DNA from: an uncultured Lactobacillus sp.
GTDB lineage: Bacteria > Bacillota > Bacilli > Lactobacillales > Lactobacillaceae
Direction of reading: 5' to 3'
Length of the DNA stretch: 40,823 bases
Assembly (NCBI GenBank): GCA_937874695.1
Contig: CALNAJ010000040.1
Span: forward strand, 1-40,823
Shown: positions 1 to 8,326 of the stretch, piece by piece
Layout of the letters: each line of letters begins with the position of its first letter
How positions within the stretch are numbered: the stretch's first letter is position 1
Notes under the pieces: model-generated
The model's database searches: none
Seen by the model: the letters and a program-made list of their open reading frames with translations, nothing else
Told to the model about the DNA's origin: nothing
Translations under genes and position numbers: made by a program

Positions 1-16
1 AGAGCGAGGTAATTAC

Positions 17-823
17 ATGGAAACGACACAATTAAGCAACGGCGTTACCATCCCAATGTTAGGATTCGGAACTTACTTAATTGACAGTAAGGACGTCCCC
101 GCAGCCATCAAGACGGCCTTAGACGCTGGCTATCGGCATCTCGACTGTGCACACATTTACGGCAATGAACCAGCCGTGGGTGCAGCTATCAAGGCTTCTG
201 GCATCGATCGGTCTGACCTGTTCATCACGTCTAAAGTTTGGAACGCTGACCAAGGTTACGACAAGACCCTGGCTGCTTTTGACAAGACGTTAGCCGACTT
301 ACAGTTGGACTACTTGGACTTATACCTGATTCACTGGCCTAACGAAGAAAACTTCGACCTGACCTTGGATACTTGGCGGGCCTTAGAAACTCTCTACCAA
401 CAAAAGAAGGTTCGGGCTATCGGTGTCTCAAACTTCTCCGAAAGCCAACTCGAACAAGTCTTTGCCATGGCTAAGGTTAAGCCAATGGTCAACCAAATCG
501 AACGCCACCCTTACAAGGTACAAGCCGAGTTAGGCAAGTTCGACACGGACAACGGTCTGATCAACGAAGGCTACTCCCCAATTGGTCACGGTCACTTGAT
601 TCTCGAAGACCCCGTGATTACCAAGTTAGCTGAAAAATACGGCAAGTCACCCGCTCAGATTGTTTTACGGTGGCAAGTCGACACGGGCTTCGTGGTCTTC
701 CCTAAGTCTTCAAAGCCAGCACGGGTTAAGGAAAACTTCGAAATCTCTGGCTTTAATTTAACAGCCGCTGAAATCGCTGAAATCAACGCCCTCGATCAGG
801 ACAAACATCTTAACTACGACTAA
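17..823 (+). CDS. Aldo/keto reductase (AKR5-like, 2,5-diketogluconate reductase type)
   Basis: Cytosolic NAD(P)H-dependent oxidoreductase that reduces aldehydes or ketones to alcohols; the physiological substrate cannot be read from sequence. The 268 residues make a full-length single TIM-barrel enzyme. The catalytic tetrad of the family is visible: Asp43 and Tyr48 in HLDCAHIYGNE, Lys73 in TSKVW and His106 in LIHWP. The NQIERHP and FPKSSKPARVKEN segments match the family's substrate-loop and cofactor 2'-phosphate-binding regions. The ATG at 17 follows a GCGAGG ribosome site. The gene is monocistronic as far as can be seen, with a strong terminator 50 nt after the stop. The upstream promoter lies outside the window. 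Confidence 0.93.
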   Translation: METTQLSNGVTIPMLGFGTYLIDSKDVPAAIKTALDAGYRHLDCAHIYGNEPAVGAAIKASGIDRSDLFITSKVWNADQGYDKTLAAFDKTLADLQLDYLDLYLIHWPNEENFDLTLDTWRALETLYQQKKVRAIGVSNFSESQLEQVFAMAKVKPMVNQIERHPYKVQAELGKFDTDNGLINEGYSPIGHGHLILEDPVITKLAEKYGKSPAQIVLRWQVDTGFVVFPKSSKPARVKENFEISGFNLTAAEIAEINALDQDKHLNYD

Positions 824-871
824 GCTTATCTGGTTAGCCAAGCAACATTAAACTTAACGCGTTTTCTAATA

Positions 872-909
872 AGGACTTCTCGATACCCGTCGTATTGAGA
901 GGTCCTTTT
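872..909 (+). terminator. Rho-independent terminator of the aldo/keto reductase gene
   Basis: AGGACTTCTCGATAC pairs with GTATTGAGAGGTCCT across a five-base loop and is followed by TTTT. Confidence 0.85.
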
Positions 910-1064
910 AATTTGCGATATGATTCGCAGAAACCTCTTCATTTGGTGTAGCGCCTAGATTTGGCCGACTTGCCTTGCCGATTTTTAAACAACTTTTGAG
1001 TATCTATACAAAAAATGAGAATATTGGAGTACAATGAGAGAAATAAGTTAGGAGAGTGACGTCA

Positions 1065-2399
1065 TTGAGTAAAGAAATCACGGCGGACCAAACCGCCCGT
1101 TATCAACAAGCTTTAGCTGCCGACCCCACCGCAAAGGTTTTGGAACGCGCCGTCAGCCATCAAGGAATCTTAGCAACCTCTGCCGATTATGCTTCTGAAA
1201 CCGACATGACTCCCGTCTTCTCCATTGATTTGGACACTGGGAAAGTTGCTAACCAAAAGCAAAGTGGCCGTTGCTGGATGTTTGCCGCATTGAACACCAT
1301 GCGTCATCATTTAGCCGACCTCTTCAACTTAAGTGACTTCGAATTATCTCAGAACTACACCAACTTCTGGGACAAATTTGAAAAAGCCAACTACTTCTAC
1401 GAAAACGTCTTGGCCACTGCCGACCAACCAACGTCTAGCCGTAAGGTCGCCTTCTTAATGGCTACCCCACAACAAGATGGTGGTCAATGGGACATGCTGT
1501 GTGCCATCATTGAAAAATACGGGATCGTGCCTAAGTCCGTTATGCCTGAAACTTACAACAGTTCCAAGTCAAGCGAACTCAACAGCACGTTGAACTTAAA
1601 GCTGCGGAAAGACGCTGTGACTTTGCGTAAATTAGTTGCCGACAAGACCAGCGATGCTGACATTGCCGCTGCTAAGGACAAGATGCTCGGTGAAGTTTAC
1701 CGCTTACTGAGTTTCTCACTCGGCGAACCCGTTAGCGAATTCGACTTCGAATACCGCGATGACGATAAGAACTACCACATCGACAAGGGCTTAACCCCTA
1801 AGTCCTTCTTTGACAAATACGTCAACTGGGACCTGAGCGATTACGTTTCCATCATCAACGCCCCTACCGACGACAAGCCTTACAACCACACCTACACGGT
1901 TGAAATGCTGGGTAACGTGGTCAACGGCCGTCAAGTGAAGCATTTAAACGTCACGATGAAGGACTTCAAGGCCCTGGCCATCAAGCAATTACAAGCTGGT
2001 CAATCCGTCTGGTTCGGTTGTGATGTTGGTCAATCCTCAGAACGTCAAAAGGGGATCATGGACACCAAGTTCTACGACAAGGACGCCCTCTTCAACATCG
2101 ACTTCTCCACGACCAAGGCAGAACGCCTGGACTACGGGGAAAGCATGATGACCCACGCTATGGTCTTGACTGGTGTCGACTTAGTCGATGGCCAACCAAC
2201 CAAGTGGAAGGTTGAAAACTCTTGGGGTGAAAAGGTCGGCACGAAGGGTTACTTCGTGATGAGCGACGCTTGGATGGACGAATACTGCTACCAAGTTGTT
2301 GTGAACAAGCAATTCTTGCCTGACGACTTAAAGAAGACTCAAGAAACTGAAGAACCAACGGTCTTGGCACCATGGGATCCAATGGGTGCTTTAGCTTAA
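1065..2399 (+). CDS. pepC: Aminopeptidase C, bleomycin hydrolase family (peptidase C1B)
   Basis: Intracellular cysteine aminopeptidase that trims peptides produced by lactic acid bacterial proteolysis; the family forms hexamers. The papain-type catalytic residues are Cys70 in QSGRCWMFAALN, His364 in THAMVLTGVD and Asn385 in VENSWGE, and the length of 444 aa is normal. I chose the TTG at 1065 (MSKEITADQ): TAGGAG at 1049-1054 lies 10 nt before it, whereas the in-frame GTG at 1056 is only one base from that site. A possible -10, TACAAT, sits at 1030-1035 without a good -35. Downstream there is no close terminator; a 208-nt structured element and then a bidirectional terminator follow. Confidence 0.96.
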   Translation: MSKEITADQTARYQQALAADPTAKVLERAVSHQGILATSADYASETDMTPVFSIDLDTGKVANQKQSGRCWMFAALNTMRHHLADLFNLSDFELSQNYTNFWDKFEKANYFYENVLATADQPTSSRKVAFLMATPQQDGGQWDMLCAIIEKYGIVPKSVMPETYNSSKSSELNSTLNLKLRKDAVTLRKLVADKTSDADIAAAKDKMLGEVYRLLSFSLGEPVSEFDFEYRDDDKNYHIDKGLTPKSFFDKYVNWDLSDYVSIINAPTDDKPYNHTYTVEMLGNVVNGRQVKHLNVTMKDFKALAIKQLQAGQSVWFGCDVGQSSERQKGIMDTKFYDKDALFNIDFSTTKAERLDYGESMMTHAMVLTGVDLVDGQPTKWKVENSWGEKVGTKGYFVMSDAWMDEYCYQVVVNKQFLPDDLKKTQETEEPTVLAPWDPMGALA

Positions 2400-2401
2400 T
2401 C

Positions 2402-2609
2402 ATTTTAAAAGTTGCCGCCTGCAGCTGCCAGAGATTCCACCTGCAGCCCAAGAACGGGCTTCCGGCTCGGTTGGAAACCTCGCAAAATTCATGCGAGTTT
2501 CCCAACGCGTCCTACGCTGTAAGATTGGAAGAAAAAATGTCCAATCTAACACCGTCGTCACAGCTGGTTCCATCTCTAGCCTCTTCCGGCTGAGACAGCT
2601 TTTAAAAAT
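2402..2609 (+). repeat. Structured three-hairpin palindromic element, copy 1
   Basis: An outer stem pairs ATTTTAAAAGTTG (2402-2414) with CAGCTTTTAAAAAT (2596-2609), and an inner closing stem pairs AGAGAT (2430-2435) with ATCTCT (2572-2577). It encloses three hairpins: AGCCC/GGGCT (2445-2460), TTGGAAACCTCGC/GCGAGTTTCCCAA (2471-2505) and AGATTGGA/TCCAATCT (2522-2547). Between them are the islands CTTCCGGCT and CACAGCTGG, both also present at the same places in the element at 32722-32883. It lies between the convergent pepC and secreted-protein genes, so on this strand it would be in the pepC 3' UTR. Family unknown to me. Confidence 0.6.
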
Positions 2610-2664
2610 GAAATGTTGTCTTTCTTAAACGGAGGGACATTCTTACTCTAATTAAAATAACTAC

Positions 2665-2699
2665 AAAAAATTCCGGGACGTCTGTCTCGGAATTTTTTT
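2665..2699. terminator. Bidirectional terminator between pepC and the secreted-protein gene
   Basis: AAAAAATTCCGGGAC pairs with GTCTCGGAATTTTTT around a GTCT loop. A/T runs on both sides let it serve the convergent genes from both strands. Confidence 0.85.
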
Positions 2700-2703
2700 A
2701 TTG

Positions 2704-3849
2704 CTATTTAAAGGCTAACCGCATCAGTTCCGGTCCGCGGTTCAAGAGCACATACGCTTGGCCACTGCCGGTAAATGACAGGCCCTCAAACTCACGACTG
2801 CTGGCAAAGACCGTTGCCTTCACATCTTTAGGCTTGACCTGACCGCGGTTCAACTTCGCCAATGGCACGGAAGAAATCGCATCATCACTGATAAAGTACA
2901 GCCGATCATTCTTAGCGTTGTAAGCAATCGACTGATGCGTCTGCCCCGGCCGATATTTCAGTCCCTGCATAATCAGGTTAAAGTGGACGCCCTTCTTAGA
3001 AATGGTTCCCCGATAAACGCGCAGGGCTCGCTTGCCACTATAACTGCTAAAGTAGGCATACCCGCGCTTATCAAACGTGAGGGTACTGTTAACGGCCAAC
3101 TTAACACCGGCCCTATTGACCAACCGATAGTCTACCGTCCGAACTGGCCGTAAGGTACGAGGCGAGACTTGCACGGCGCTGCCATACCGACCGTCTTCCC
3201 CACTCGTCCGACTCAGCCAGAGCTGTTGCGTTCGCGGATTCAATGCCAATGATTGGCCGTGACCTATGTCAAACGTAGGCCCAATCTGCATAGCCGCCAT
3301 CACGGTCTTCTGTTGCGATGTCAACTTTCCTTTAGAGTAGGCATTGGTGGCTTGCCGAATGAGGGCCATATTGCCCGTAGTTGTGCCAAATTTCTGCCGC
3401 AACTTGGCCAGATCATACTTCACGATCCACCCCGTACTCGTGGTGCCAGTCGCCAAGTAACCCACGTAGGCCGTTCGACCATTCTTTGTCAGGACGACAC
3501 TCTGCGGATTACCCCAATCGCCAGAACTCTGGACGGTAACCGGCAAGTAAAGATCAGTCGTCAAGGTAGCCCGCGCATTCCCTCGACGCGTCGTGTAGGT
3601 CATTGGCTGTGTTTGAAACGTTCCTTGGCGCTGGTAGGTCGTTGACCAAGCATACGTCTTGGGGTGCGGGACATATTCATTTTTGTTCTGAACCCACTTG
3701 AACTTTTTGGTTTGATAATTACCGAGCGCATACTTGGTTTTAACTGTGCTGGCCGCTTGTGCTGTCTGAGCGGGCCCCAACTCGCTAGCCATGACACCCC
3801 CGAAAAACATGAGGCTCCCCGCCATGACCAATTTGATTCCCTTAATCAT
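2704..3849 (-). CDS. Secreted propeller-like protein, function unknown
   Basis: A 381-residue exported protein. Residues 1-33 form a signal peptide: MIKGIK, a hydrophobic stretch, then an AQA-A type cleavage site. The mature part is rich in Tyr, Thr and basic residues and contains repeated beta-propeller-like units (SVVLTKNGRTAYVGY, SLALNPRTQQLWLSR, SIAYNAKNDRLYFIS), each a 'fact, then value' strand pair as in NHL/SMP-30-like folds. I see no catalytic motif, LPXTG or lipobox, so it is probably released or held by charge. The ATG follows AGGGGGAG by 4 nt. The family is common in lactobacilli as a hypothetical protein; the role is not known to me. Confidence 0.8.
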   Translation of the reverse strand: MIKGIKLVMAGSLMFFGGVMASELGPAQTAQAASTVKTKYALGNYQTKKFKWVQNKNEYVPHPKTYAWSTTYQRQGTFQTQPMTYTTRRGNARATLTTDLYLPVTVQSSGDWGNPQSVVLTKNGRTAYVGYLATGTTSTGWIVKYDLAKLRQKFGTTTGNMALIRQATNAYSKGKLTSQQKTVMAAMQIGPTFDIGHGQSLALNPRTQQLWLSRTSGEDGRYGSAVQVSPRTLRPVRTVDYRLVNRAGVKLAVNSTLTFDKRGYAYFSSYSGKRALRVYRGTISKKGVHFNLIMQGLKYRPGQTHQSIAYNAKNDRLYFISDDAISSVPLAKLNRGQVKPKDVKATVFASSREFEGLSFTGSGQAYVLLNRGPELMRLAFK

Positions 3850-4018
3850 CTAACTCCCCCTCAATTGCTATGTGGCCAATTAACACGTGGTATAAATCGT
3901 CAATCGGTCTCTCCAGTTCTAATGGTACCACTCTCAGGTAGGTCCTGATGACAGGAATGGCTTGGAGTGGCCAATTTGATGGTTTAATTAAAAAATGGGA
4001 ACAGCTCATTGGGGTGAC

Positions 4019-4050
4019 AAAAGGGACTGCAACCACCGTCACAGTCCCTC
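4019..4050 (-). terminator. Terminator of the glycerate unit
   Basis: Read on the minus strand, AGGGACTG pairs with CAGTCCCT (4022-4049) and is followed by TTTT. Confidence 0.8.
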
Positions 4051-4060
4051 TGCTTAAGTT

Positions 4061-5191
4061 CTATTTAATAACCCGGGCAATATTCTCCGCCGTCCGTGCC
4101 AGGTTTTCCTGACCGGTAGCAATTGCCGTTGGTAGATCCACGATTCCCGGTAGAATACCAAAGATGGCATCAATGCCGAGGTCGTAGAGTTGGTCGATAC
4201 CTGCGCCAACGTTACCGGCAACCCCAATCACCTTGGCGTGAGGGCTGGCAGCCTTGACCGCCTGCGCCGTGCCCATCGGGGTCTTACCGTACTGCGTCTG
4301 AAAGTCAATGGCCCCCTCACCGGTGAAGGCATAGTCAGCATTGACCGCCCGTTCCTTGAGATGGGTCTCACGCACCACGATTTCTACACCCTTTTCCATG
4401 TTGGAATCGGTAAACGCTAGCAACCCGGCACCTAGACCCCCAGCGGCACCGGCACCCGGAAAGTCGGCCAAGTCCTTACCCAGCGTTGTCTTGATGACCG
4501 CCGCGTAATGGGCCAGATTGGCATCCAACACCTTGACCATCTCTGGGGTAGCACCCTTCTGTGGGCCAAACACTGCAGCAGAGCCAGTTGACCCTACCAA
4601 CGGGTTGGTCACATCCGAGGCAATACGGACCTTGGTCTGTGCAACCAGTGGATCCACACCACTCACGTCAATTGTCGCGAGGTCGGCCAGGCCACCCCCA
4701 CCACGAGAAATGGGGTTGCCAGTGGCATCGAGAAACTTGACGCCCAACGCTTCAGCCATCCCCTGACCCCCATCGGTTGTGGCACTCCCACCAATACCGA
4801 TGATGATCTCACGGGCACCGTGGTGCATCGCATCCAGCATAAGTTGGCCAGTCCCGTACGTGGTCGTTACCAGTGGATTCTTCGTTTCATTGTTCACAAA
4901 CTGAATGCCACTCGCCGCTGCCATTTCAATGACTGCGGTCTGCTGGTCCCCCAACAAGCCGTATTCGGCTGAGACCGTCTCGCCCAAAGGGTTTAAGACC
5001 CTTGCTTGACGAAAACTTCCCTGCGTAGCGTCGACTAAGGACTGAACCGTTCCTTCGCCGCCATCCGCCATCGGCACAATTTCATAGTCGGCATCGGGAA
5101 AGACCCGTTTCAGCCCAGTATGAATAGCTTCAGCGGCTTGCTTGGCCGTCAAACTTCCCTTAAATGAATCGGGAGCAATCACAATTTTCAT
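4061..5191 (-). CDS. glxK: Glycerate kinase (GlxK/GarK family, glycerate 2-kinase)
   Basis: Phosphorylates D-glycerate with ATP, feeding lower glycolysis. The N-terminus MKIVIAPDSFKGSLTAKQAA and the segments MADGGEGTV, IGGSATTDGGQGMAEALG and FTGEGAIDFQTQYGKTP are hallmarks of the two-domain glycerate kinase type 1 family, and 376 aa is the usual length. The ATG is preceded by AAAGGATGAC. It lies 24 nt downstream of the GntP-type permease gene on the same strand and shares its terminator, so the pair forms a two-gene uptake-and-activation unit. Whether the product is 2- or 3-phosphoglycerate is inferred from the family, which mostly gives 2-phosphoglycerate. Confidence 0.95.
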   Translation of the reverse strand: MKIVIAPDSFKGSLTAKQAAEAIHTGLKRVFPDADYEIVPMADGGEGTVQSLVDATQGSFRQARVLNPLGETVSAEYGLLGDQQTAVIEMAAASGIQFVNNETKNPLVTTTYGTGQLMLDAMHHGAREIIIGIGGSATTDGGQGMAEALGVKFLDATGNPISRGGGGLADLATIDVSGVDPLVAQTKVRIASDVTNPLVGSTGSAAVFGPQKGATPEMVKVLDANLAHYAAVIKTTLGKDLADFPGAGAAGGLGAGLLAFTDSNMEKGVEIVVRETHLKERAVNADYAFTGEGAIDFQTQYGKTPMGTAQAVKAASPHAKVIGVAGNVGAGIDQLYDLGIDAIFGILPGIVDLPTAIATGQENLARTAENIARVIK

Positions 5192-5215
5192 AATCTTGTC
5201 ATCCTTTCCGTCACG

Positions 5216-6517
5216 CTAGAACAGTGTAAACATCACAACACCAACGATGGTCATCGTTAACCCCACGGCCGTTTCGTAAGGAACCGACTGCATCCGTTCC
5301 TTTAACGTCATATTCATGGCGTTGGCGGTCACGTGGAAGTAATTTCCCTGTGGCAAGTGGTCGATGACCGTGGCCCCAGTGTGAACCATTACAGCAGCTG
5401 CCAGTGGCGCCGTCCCGAAAGCCAAGATGGCCTTTCCAAAGGAGCCAGTCGCCAAAATAACCCCGGTCGAGGTGGAAGCCGTTGCGGCCGCCATCAAGAT
5501 CCCGGCAATTGGTGCCAAGAACGTCCCGGAAATCCCAGAGATCTTGATCAAGTGAACGATGGCGGCTGGTAGCGTCGAGGTAGTGATCAGCCCGCCGATG
5601 GCGCCGGCACCAATCAGGATCAAGACGACATCGGTCATGCGGGCCATCCCCGCCTTGGTGTAGGCCAGAACCTGCTTTCCTTGATGCATAGCGAGCATAC
5701 CAATCAGTCCAGCCAGTGGCAGAATATACATGGCATCCACGTTGAATTTTTCAAGAAAACCAATGTGTAAGACGTTGCCGACCGGATTCATGAGCAGTAG
5801 AATCACGGCCAAGAGTGGCGCAACGATTGCCGTTCCTAACGAGGGTAATGTCGTCTCCTGTTGGTCACCCTGTTCCTGATTGGCTTCGACGTCAGCCATC
5901 GTTGCAATCGTGCCGTGGTGCCGCAGAAGAGTGGCAATCAGCACCGTGGCCACTAAGCCAAAGACCGCCGGAATAAAATCGGCGACCATCAGTTGACTCA
6001 GTTCCAGGTGGAACCCATGGGCTGCGGCAATCGTGTTAGGGTTTGGCGAGATAATATTTCCGGCCTTTCCCCCACCTGACAAGGCAACTAGCAGGGCCAG
6101 CTTGGAAATCTTCATCCGACTCCCCACTTCGAGGGCAATCGGTGCCACAATCAGGACGGCAACAGGGATGAAGACCCCCACGGCCGTAATAATCATCGTG
6201 GCTAAGGCCAACGACAGAATGGCGAGACTCTCACCAAATTTGTCGACGATACCTCTAGCAATCGCGTTCGCTGCGCCGGACTCCATCATGACCCCGGCGA
6301 AAACGCCAGCAGCCAAGACCCGGACGACGGTTCCCATGACACTTTGTGAACCTGTCACAACAATGTTGACGGTTTGTGTTAAATTGGCACCACCAATCAA
6401 TGCACCCACAATCGTTCCCAACAATAGAGAATAGACGGGGTTTAACTTCCGTAAAATCAAAATAATAGCAAGGGCTAACCCAATAAGGGCCCCAATCCAG
6501 CTAACTGAAACAGTCAT
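5216..6517 (-). CDS. gntP: GntP-family permease, probably glycerate/gluconate:H+ symporter
   Basis: Polytopic inner-membrane carrier of about 433 aa with roughly a dozen hydrophobic segments. The GntP family is indicated by GGGKAGNIISPNPNTIAAA, the ATASTSTGVILATGSF segment and the C-terminal VHTGATVIDHLPQGNYFH. Because its only partner is glycerate kinase, glycerate is the likelier substrate; this is inference from context. I chose ATG at 6517, 10 nt after AAGGAG (6528-6533); the in-frame GTG at 6526 is too close to that site. A TATAAT-type -10 is found 61 nt upstream, and a cre-like site lies about 240 nt upstream. Confidence 0.9.
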   Translation of the reverse strand: MTVSVSWIGALIGLALAIILILRKLNPVYSLLLGTIVGALIGGANLTQTVNIVVTGSQSVMGTVVRVLAAGVFAGVMMESGAANAIARGIVDKFGESLAILSLALATMIITAVGVFIPVAVLIVAPIALEVGSRMKISKLALLVALSGGGKAGNIISPNPNTIAAAHGFHLELSQLMVADFIPAVFGLVATVLIATLLRHHGTIATMADVEANQEQGDQQETTLPSLGTAIVAPLLAVILLLMNPVGNVLHIGFLEKFNVDAMYILPLAGLIGMLAMHQGKQVLAYTKAGMARMTDVVLILIGAGAIGGLITTSTLPAAIVHLIKISGISGTFLAPIAGILMAAATASTSTGVILATGSFGKAILAFGTAPLAAAVMVHTGATVIDHLPQGNYFHVTANAMNMTLKERMQSVPYETAVGLTMTIVGVVMFTLF

Positions 6518-6577
6518 TCTCTTCACGCTCCTTATGCCAATAAGTGAATTGCGTAACTAACTTTCTGAACCTGTAGA

Positions 6578-6606
6578 ATTATACAACAACCCATTTCACA
6601 ATAAAA
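6578..6606 (-). promoter_or_regulatory. Candidate promoter of gntP-glxK
   Basis: A perfect TATAAT (minus strand) at 6578-6583 with a weak TTTTAT -35 at 6601-6606, 17 nt apart. Just upstream, TTAATTAT occurs twice (6610-6617 and 6629-6636), 19 nt apart, which might be an activator or operator site. The rest of 6518-6852 holds a cre-like site and the terminator of the next gene; I see no gene in it. Confidence 0.45.
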
Positions 6607-6754
6607 GTGTTAATTATCCTTCGGTTGGTTAATTATATGGGAAGAGTTACTAAACTTAACAACCACTGGTTACTTATATGAGAACGCTATCTTGTTGACG
6701 TATCACCATTTATCAGCTAATGGATTGGAACATCCCTAATAACCGATCATCTTA

Positions 6755-6769
6755 ATGAAATCGTTTTCT
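6755..6769 (+). promoter_or_regulatory. Candidate CcpA cre site upstream of gntP
   Basis: ATGAAATCGTTTTCT fits WTGNAANCGNWNNCW at every fixed position. It lies about 170 nt upstream of the candidate gntP -10, so a distal promoter or chance occurrence is possible. Confidence 0.4.
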
Positions 6770-6817
6770 GGTTTGCTCATTTATTAACGATAATTTTCAA
6801 TTTTCTCATGATTGCTC

Positions 6818-6844
6818 AAAAAAAGCCGGCGCTTATGCCGACTT
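6818..6844 (-). terminator. Terminator of the serine hydrolase gene
   Basis: On the minus strand AGTCGGC pairs with GCCGGCT around a six-base loop, followed by a run of seven T. Confidence 0.85.
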
Positions 6845-6852
6845 TTAAAATC

Positions 6853-8079
6853 CTAATAGAGTTTGCTTGCTGCGTTAACCGTTCGGAACGTATTGAGGGC
6901 CAAGTCTTCCGTCGACCACGTTGGGTACATGCCACCCTTATAGTAGTTATTCGACAACAGGACGACTCCAGTCTTCCCGTTGCGACTCAGTGCATACGTG
7001 CCTTCATAGTCATCGCCCACACCATGTCCATAGTACCCGATGCGATCGAAATGATACATTCCCCCAGCATAATGGGCTGTGGTTGACTTGCTTTGATGCA
7101 GAATATTAGCGCCAGCATGCTTCTTAAGCAACGTTCCCTGGATCAATGCTCGTTCCGTTCTAAAGACATCACCAGCGGACATTGTGGCGTTCCCAGTCGC
7201 AATCTGAACAGCCATATCCTTAGCAGATGGCACGTGAGGTTGCGAATAATTGCCGGGAACTGTCCCACTATACCCAATGGTTGTCCCTGGATGCTTGAGC
7301 TGTGCAAAGCTAGAATGGTTGAGATTTAATGGCGTCACCACGTGTTCATAGTATAGCTGGTAATAAGACTCGTGCGTAACCTTCCGCAAAATCCCCGCTA
7401 ATAATGTGTAGCAAATCGGTTGATAGTCAAATTGATTGATCTTAGTCCGGTTGATTCGCGCCTGCTGCACGGCGTACTTATACACCGCCGGTTCCGTCAG
7501 GGTCGTTTGGGGATTCAAATCACCGTTTAGCCCGGCCTCCATGTCGAGCATTTGCCGAATCGTCACCCGGTTGCTTCCCTTAATCTGTGGATAGTACTTA
7601 CTGAGCTTATCTGTCAGATGGAGTTGCCCGGCCTGAGCAGCTCGCATGACCAGCGTCCCCGTGATCGATTTTTGAATGGAGTTAATCAGAAACTGGGACG
7701 TTGCCTGATTAGCTTGATGTTTCTTGGCATTGGCCTTACCAAAAGAGCGCTGATAGACGACCTTATTATTCTTAACCACCAGGGCCGTCCCAACAAACTT
7801 CTTAGCCTTTAAACTCTTGGTAAAGCGTGCCGCAAATTGAGGATTCTTCTTCCCCTTATTCTGCTTATCCAACGCTGTTTTCTTTTTTTGCCGTAACTGA
7901 TTACTGCGCAAGGCATCGTACGCAATCTCTTGCCGCGTTTGTTTAGCATGCAGCTTGTTTGTCGTGCGAACTGCCTGCTGATCCTTCGTATCAATCTCGT
8001 GCATCCCGATGACCAGACCGGTAATGCCCACAATCACTGTCGCCAAGATGGCCCAGTGCCCCAAATTACGCTTGTTCAC
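6853..8079 (-). CDS. Membrane-anchored serine hydrolase, beta-lactamase/DD-peptidase family
   Basis: Cell-surface serine hydrolase of the class C beta-lactamase/PBP4*/FmtA-like fold, likely acting on cell-wall D-Ala substrates or esters. One N-terminal TM segment (about residues 10-27) is followed by a basic Lys/Gln-rich linker and the catalytic domain. The nucleophile motif SxxK is clear in INSIQKSITG, and a C-terminal HGVG replaces the H/K-x-G box. The second motif, normally YxN, reads YQP in FDYQPICYTLLAG, so Asn is missing. Start: the GTG at 8079 fits GAGG and GGGGGA upstream better than the in-frame TTG at 8088, giving 408 aa. Substrate unknown. Activity uncertain given the motif change. 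Confidence 0.82.
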   Translation of the reverse strand: MNKRNLGHWAILATVIVGITGLVIGMHEIDTKDQQAVRTTNKLHAKQTRQEIAYDALRSNQLRQKKKTALDKQNKGKKNPQFAARFTKSLKAKKFVGTALVVKNNKVVYQRSFGKANAKKHQANQATSQFLINSIQKSITGTLVMRAAQAGQLHLTDKLSKYYPQIKGSNRVTIRQMLDMEAGLNGDLNPQTTLTEPAVYKYAVQQARINRTKINQFDYQPICYTLLAGILRKVTHESYYQLYYEHVVTPLNLNHSSFAQLKHPGTTIGYSGTVPGNYSQPHVPSAKDMAVQIATGNATMSAGDVFRTERALIQGTLLKKHAGANILHQSKSTTAHYAGGMYHFDRIGYYGHGVGDDYEGTYALSRNGKTGVVLLSNNYYKGGMYPTWSTEDLALNTFRTVNAASKLY

Positions 8080-8249
8080 AATCCTCAATCCCCCTAGAAA
8101 TTAGACCCTACTCAATTTTGTAATTAGCTGGCTACTCGCACAAACCGTCAAGCTCCCCATGACGTGCTGTGCGACCCGATTTTTAGGATTATCCTGACAA
8201 TGTAGCCCGCCAATTATTTACAGAAAAGTTCCTGCTTCTGATTATACGA

Positions 8250-8297
8250 AAAGGCTGGCCAAACACAATCTTTTCTGCTGATTGTGTCCGCCAACCT
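8250..8297 (-). terminator. Terminator of gpmA
   Basis: AGGTTGGC-GG-ACACAATC pairs with GATTGTGT-TT-GGCCAGCCT on the minus strand, followed by TTTT. Confidence 0.8.
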
Positions 8298-8326
8298 AAT
8301 TATCTTAGTATTTCGTTAACTAATTA

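Noticed and set aside
2372..2593. ORF running across copy 1 of the structured element
   Set aside because: The stretch is better explained by its stems; codon usage is poor and no ribosome site is present.
2586..2596. CTGAGA resembling part of a TPP riboswitch
   Set aside because: The other conserved thi-box parts are absent and the neighbouring genes are unrelated to thiamine.
2430..2600. T-box leader reading of copy 1
   Set aside because: No TGGNACCGCG box or specifier loop, and no downstream synthetase or amino-acid gene in the right sense.
3842..4042. 66-codon ORF between the glycerate kinase and secreted-protein genes
   Set aside because: Starts inside the glycerate unit terminator, lacks a ribosome site and overlaps the next gene.
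6033..6434. Long ORF antisense to gntP
   Set aside because: Shadow of a strongly coding hydrophobic gene; Ala/Thr/Pro-rich translation is typical of such shadows.
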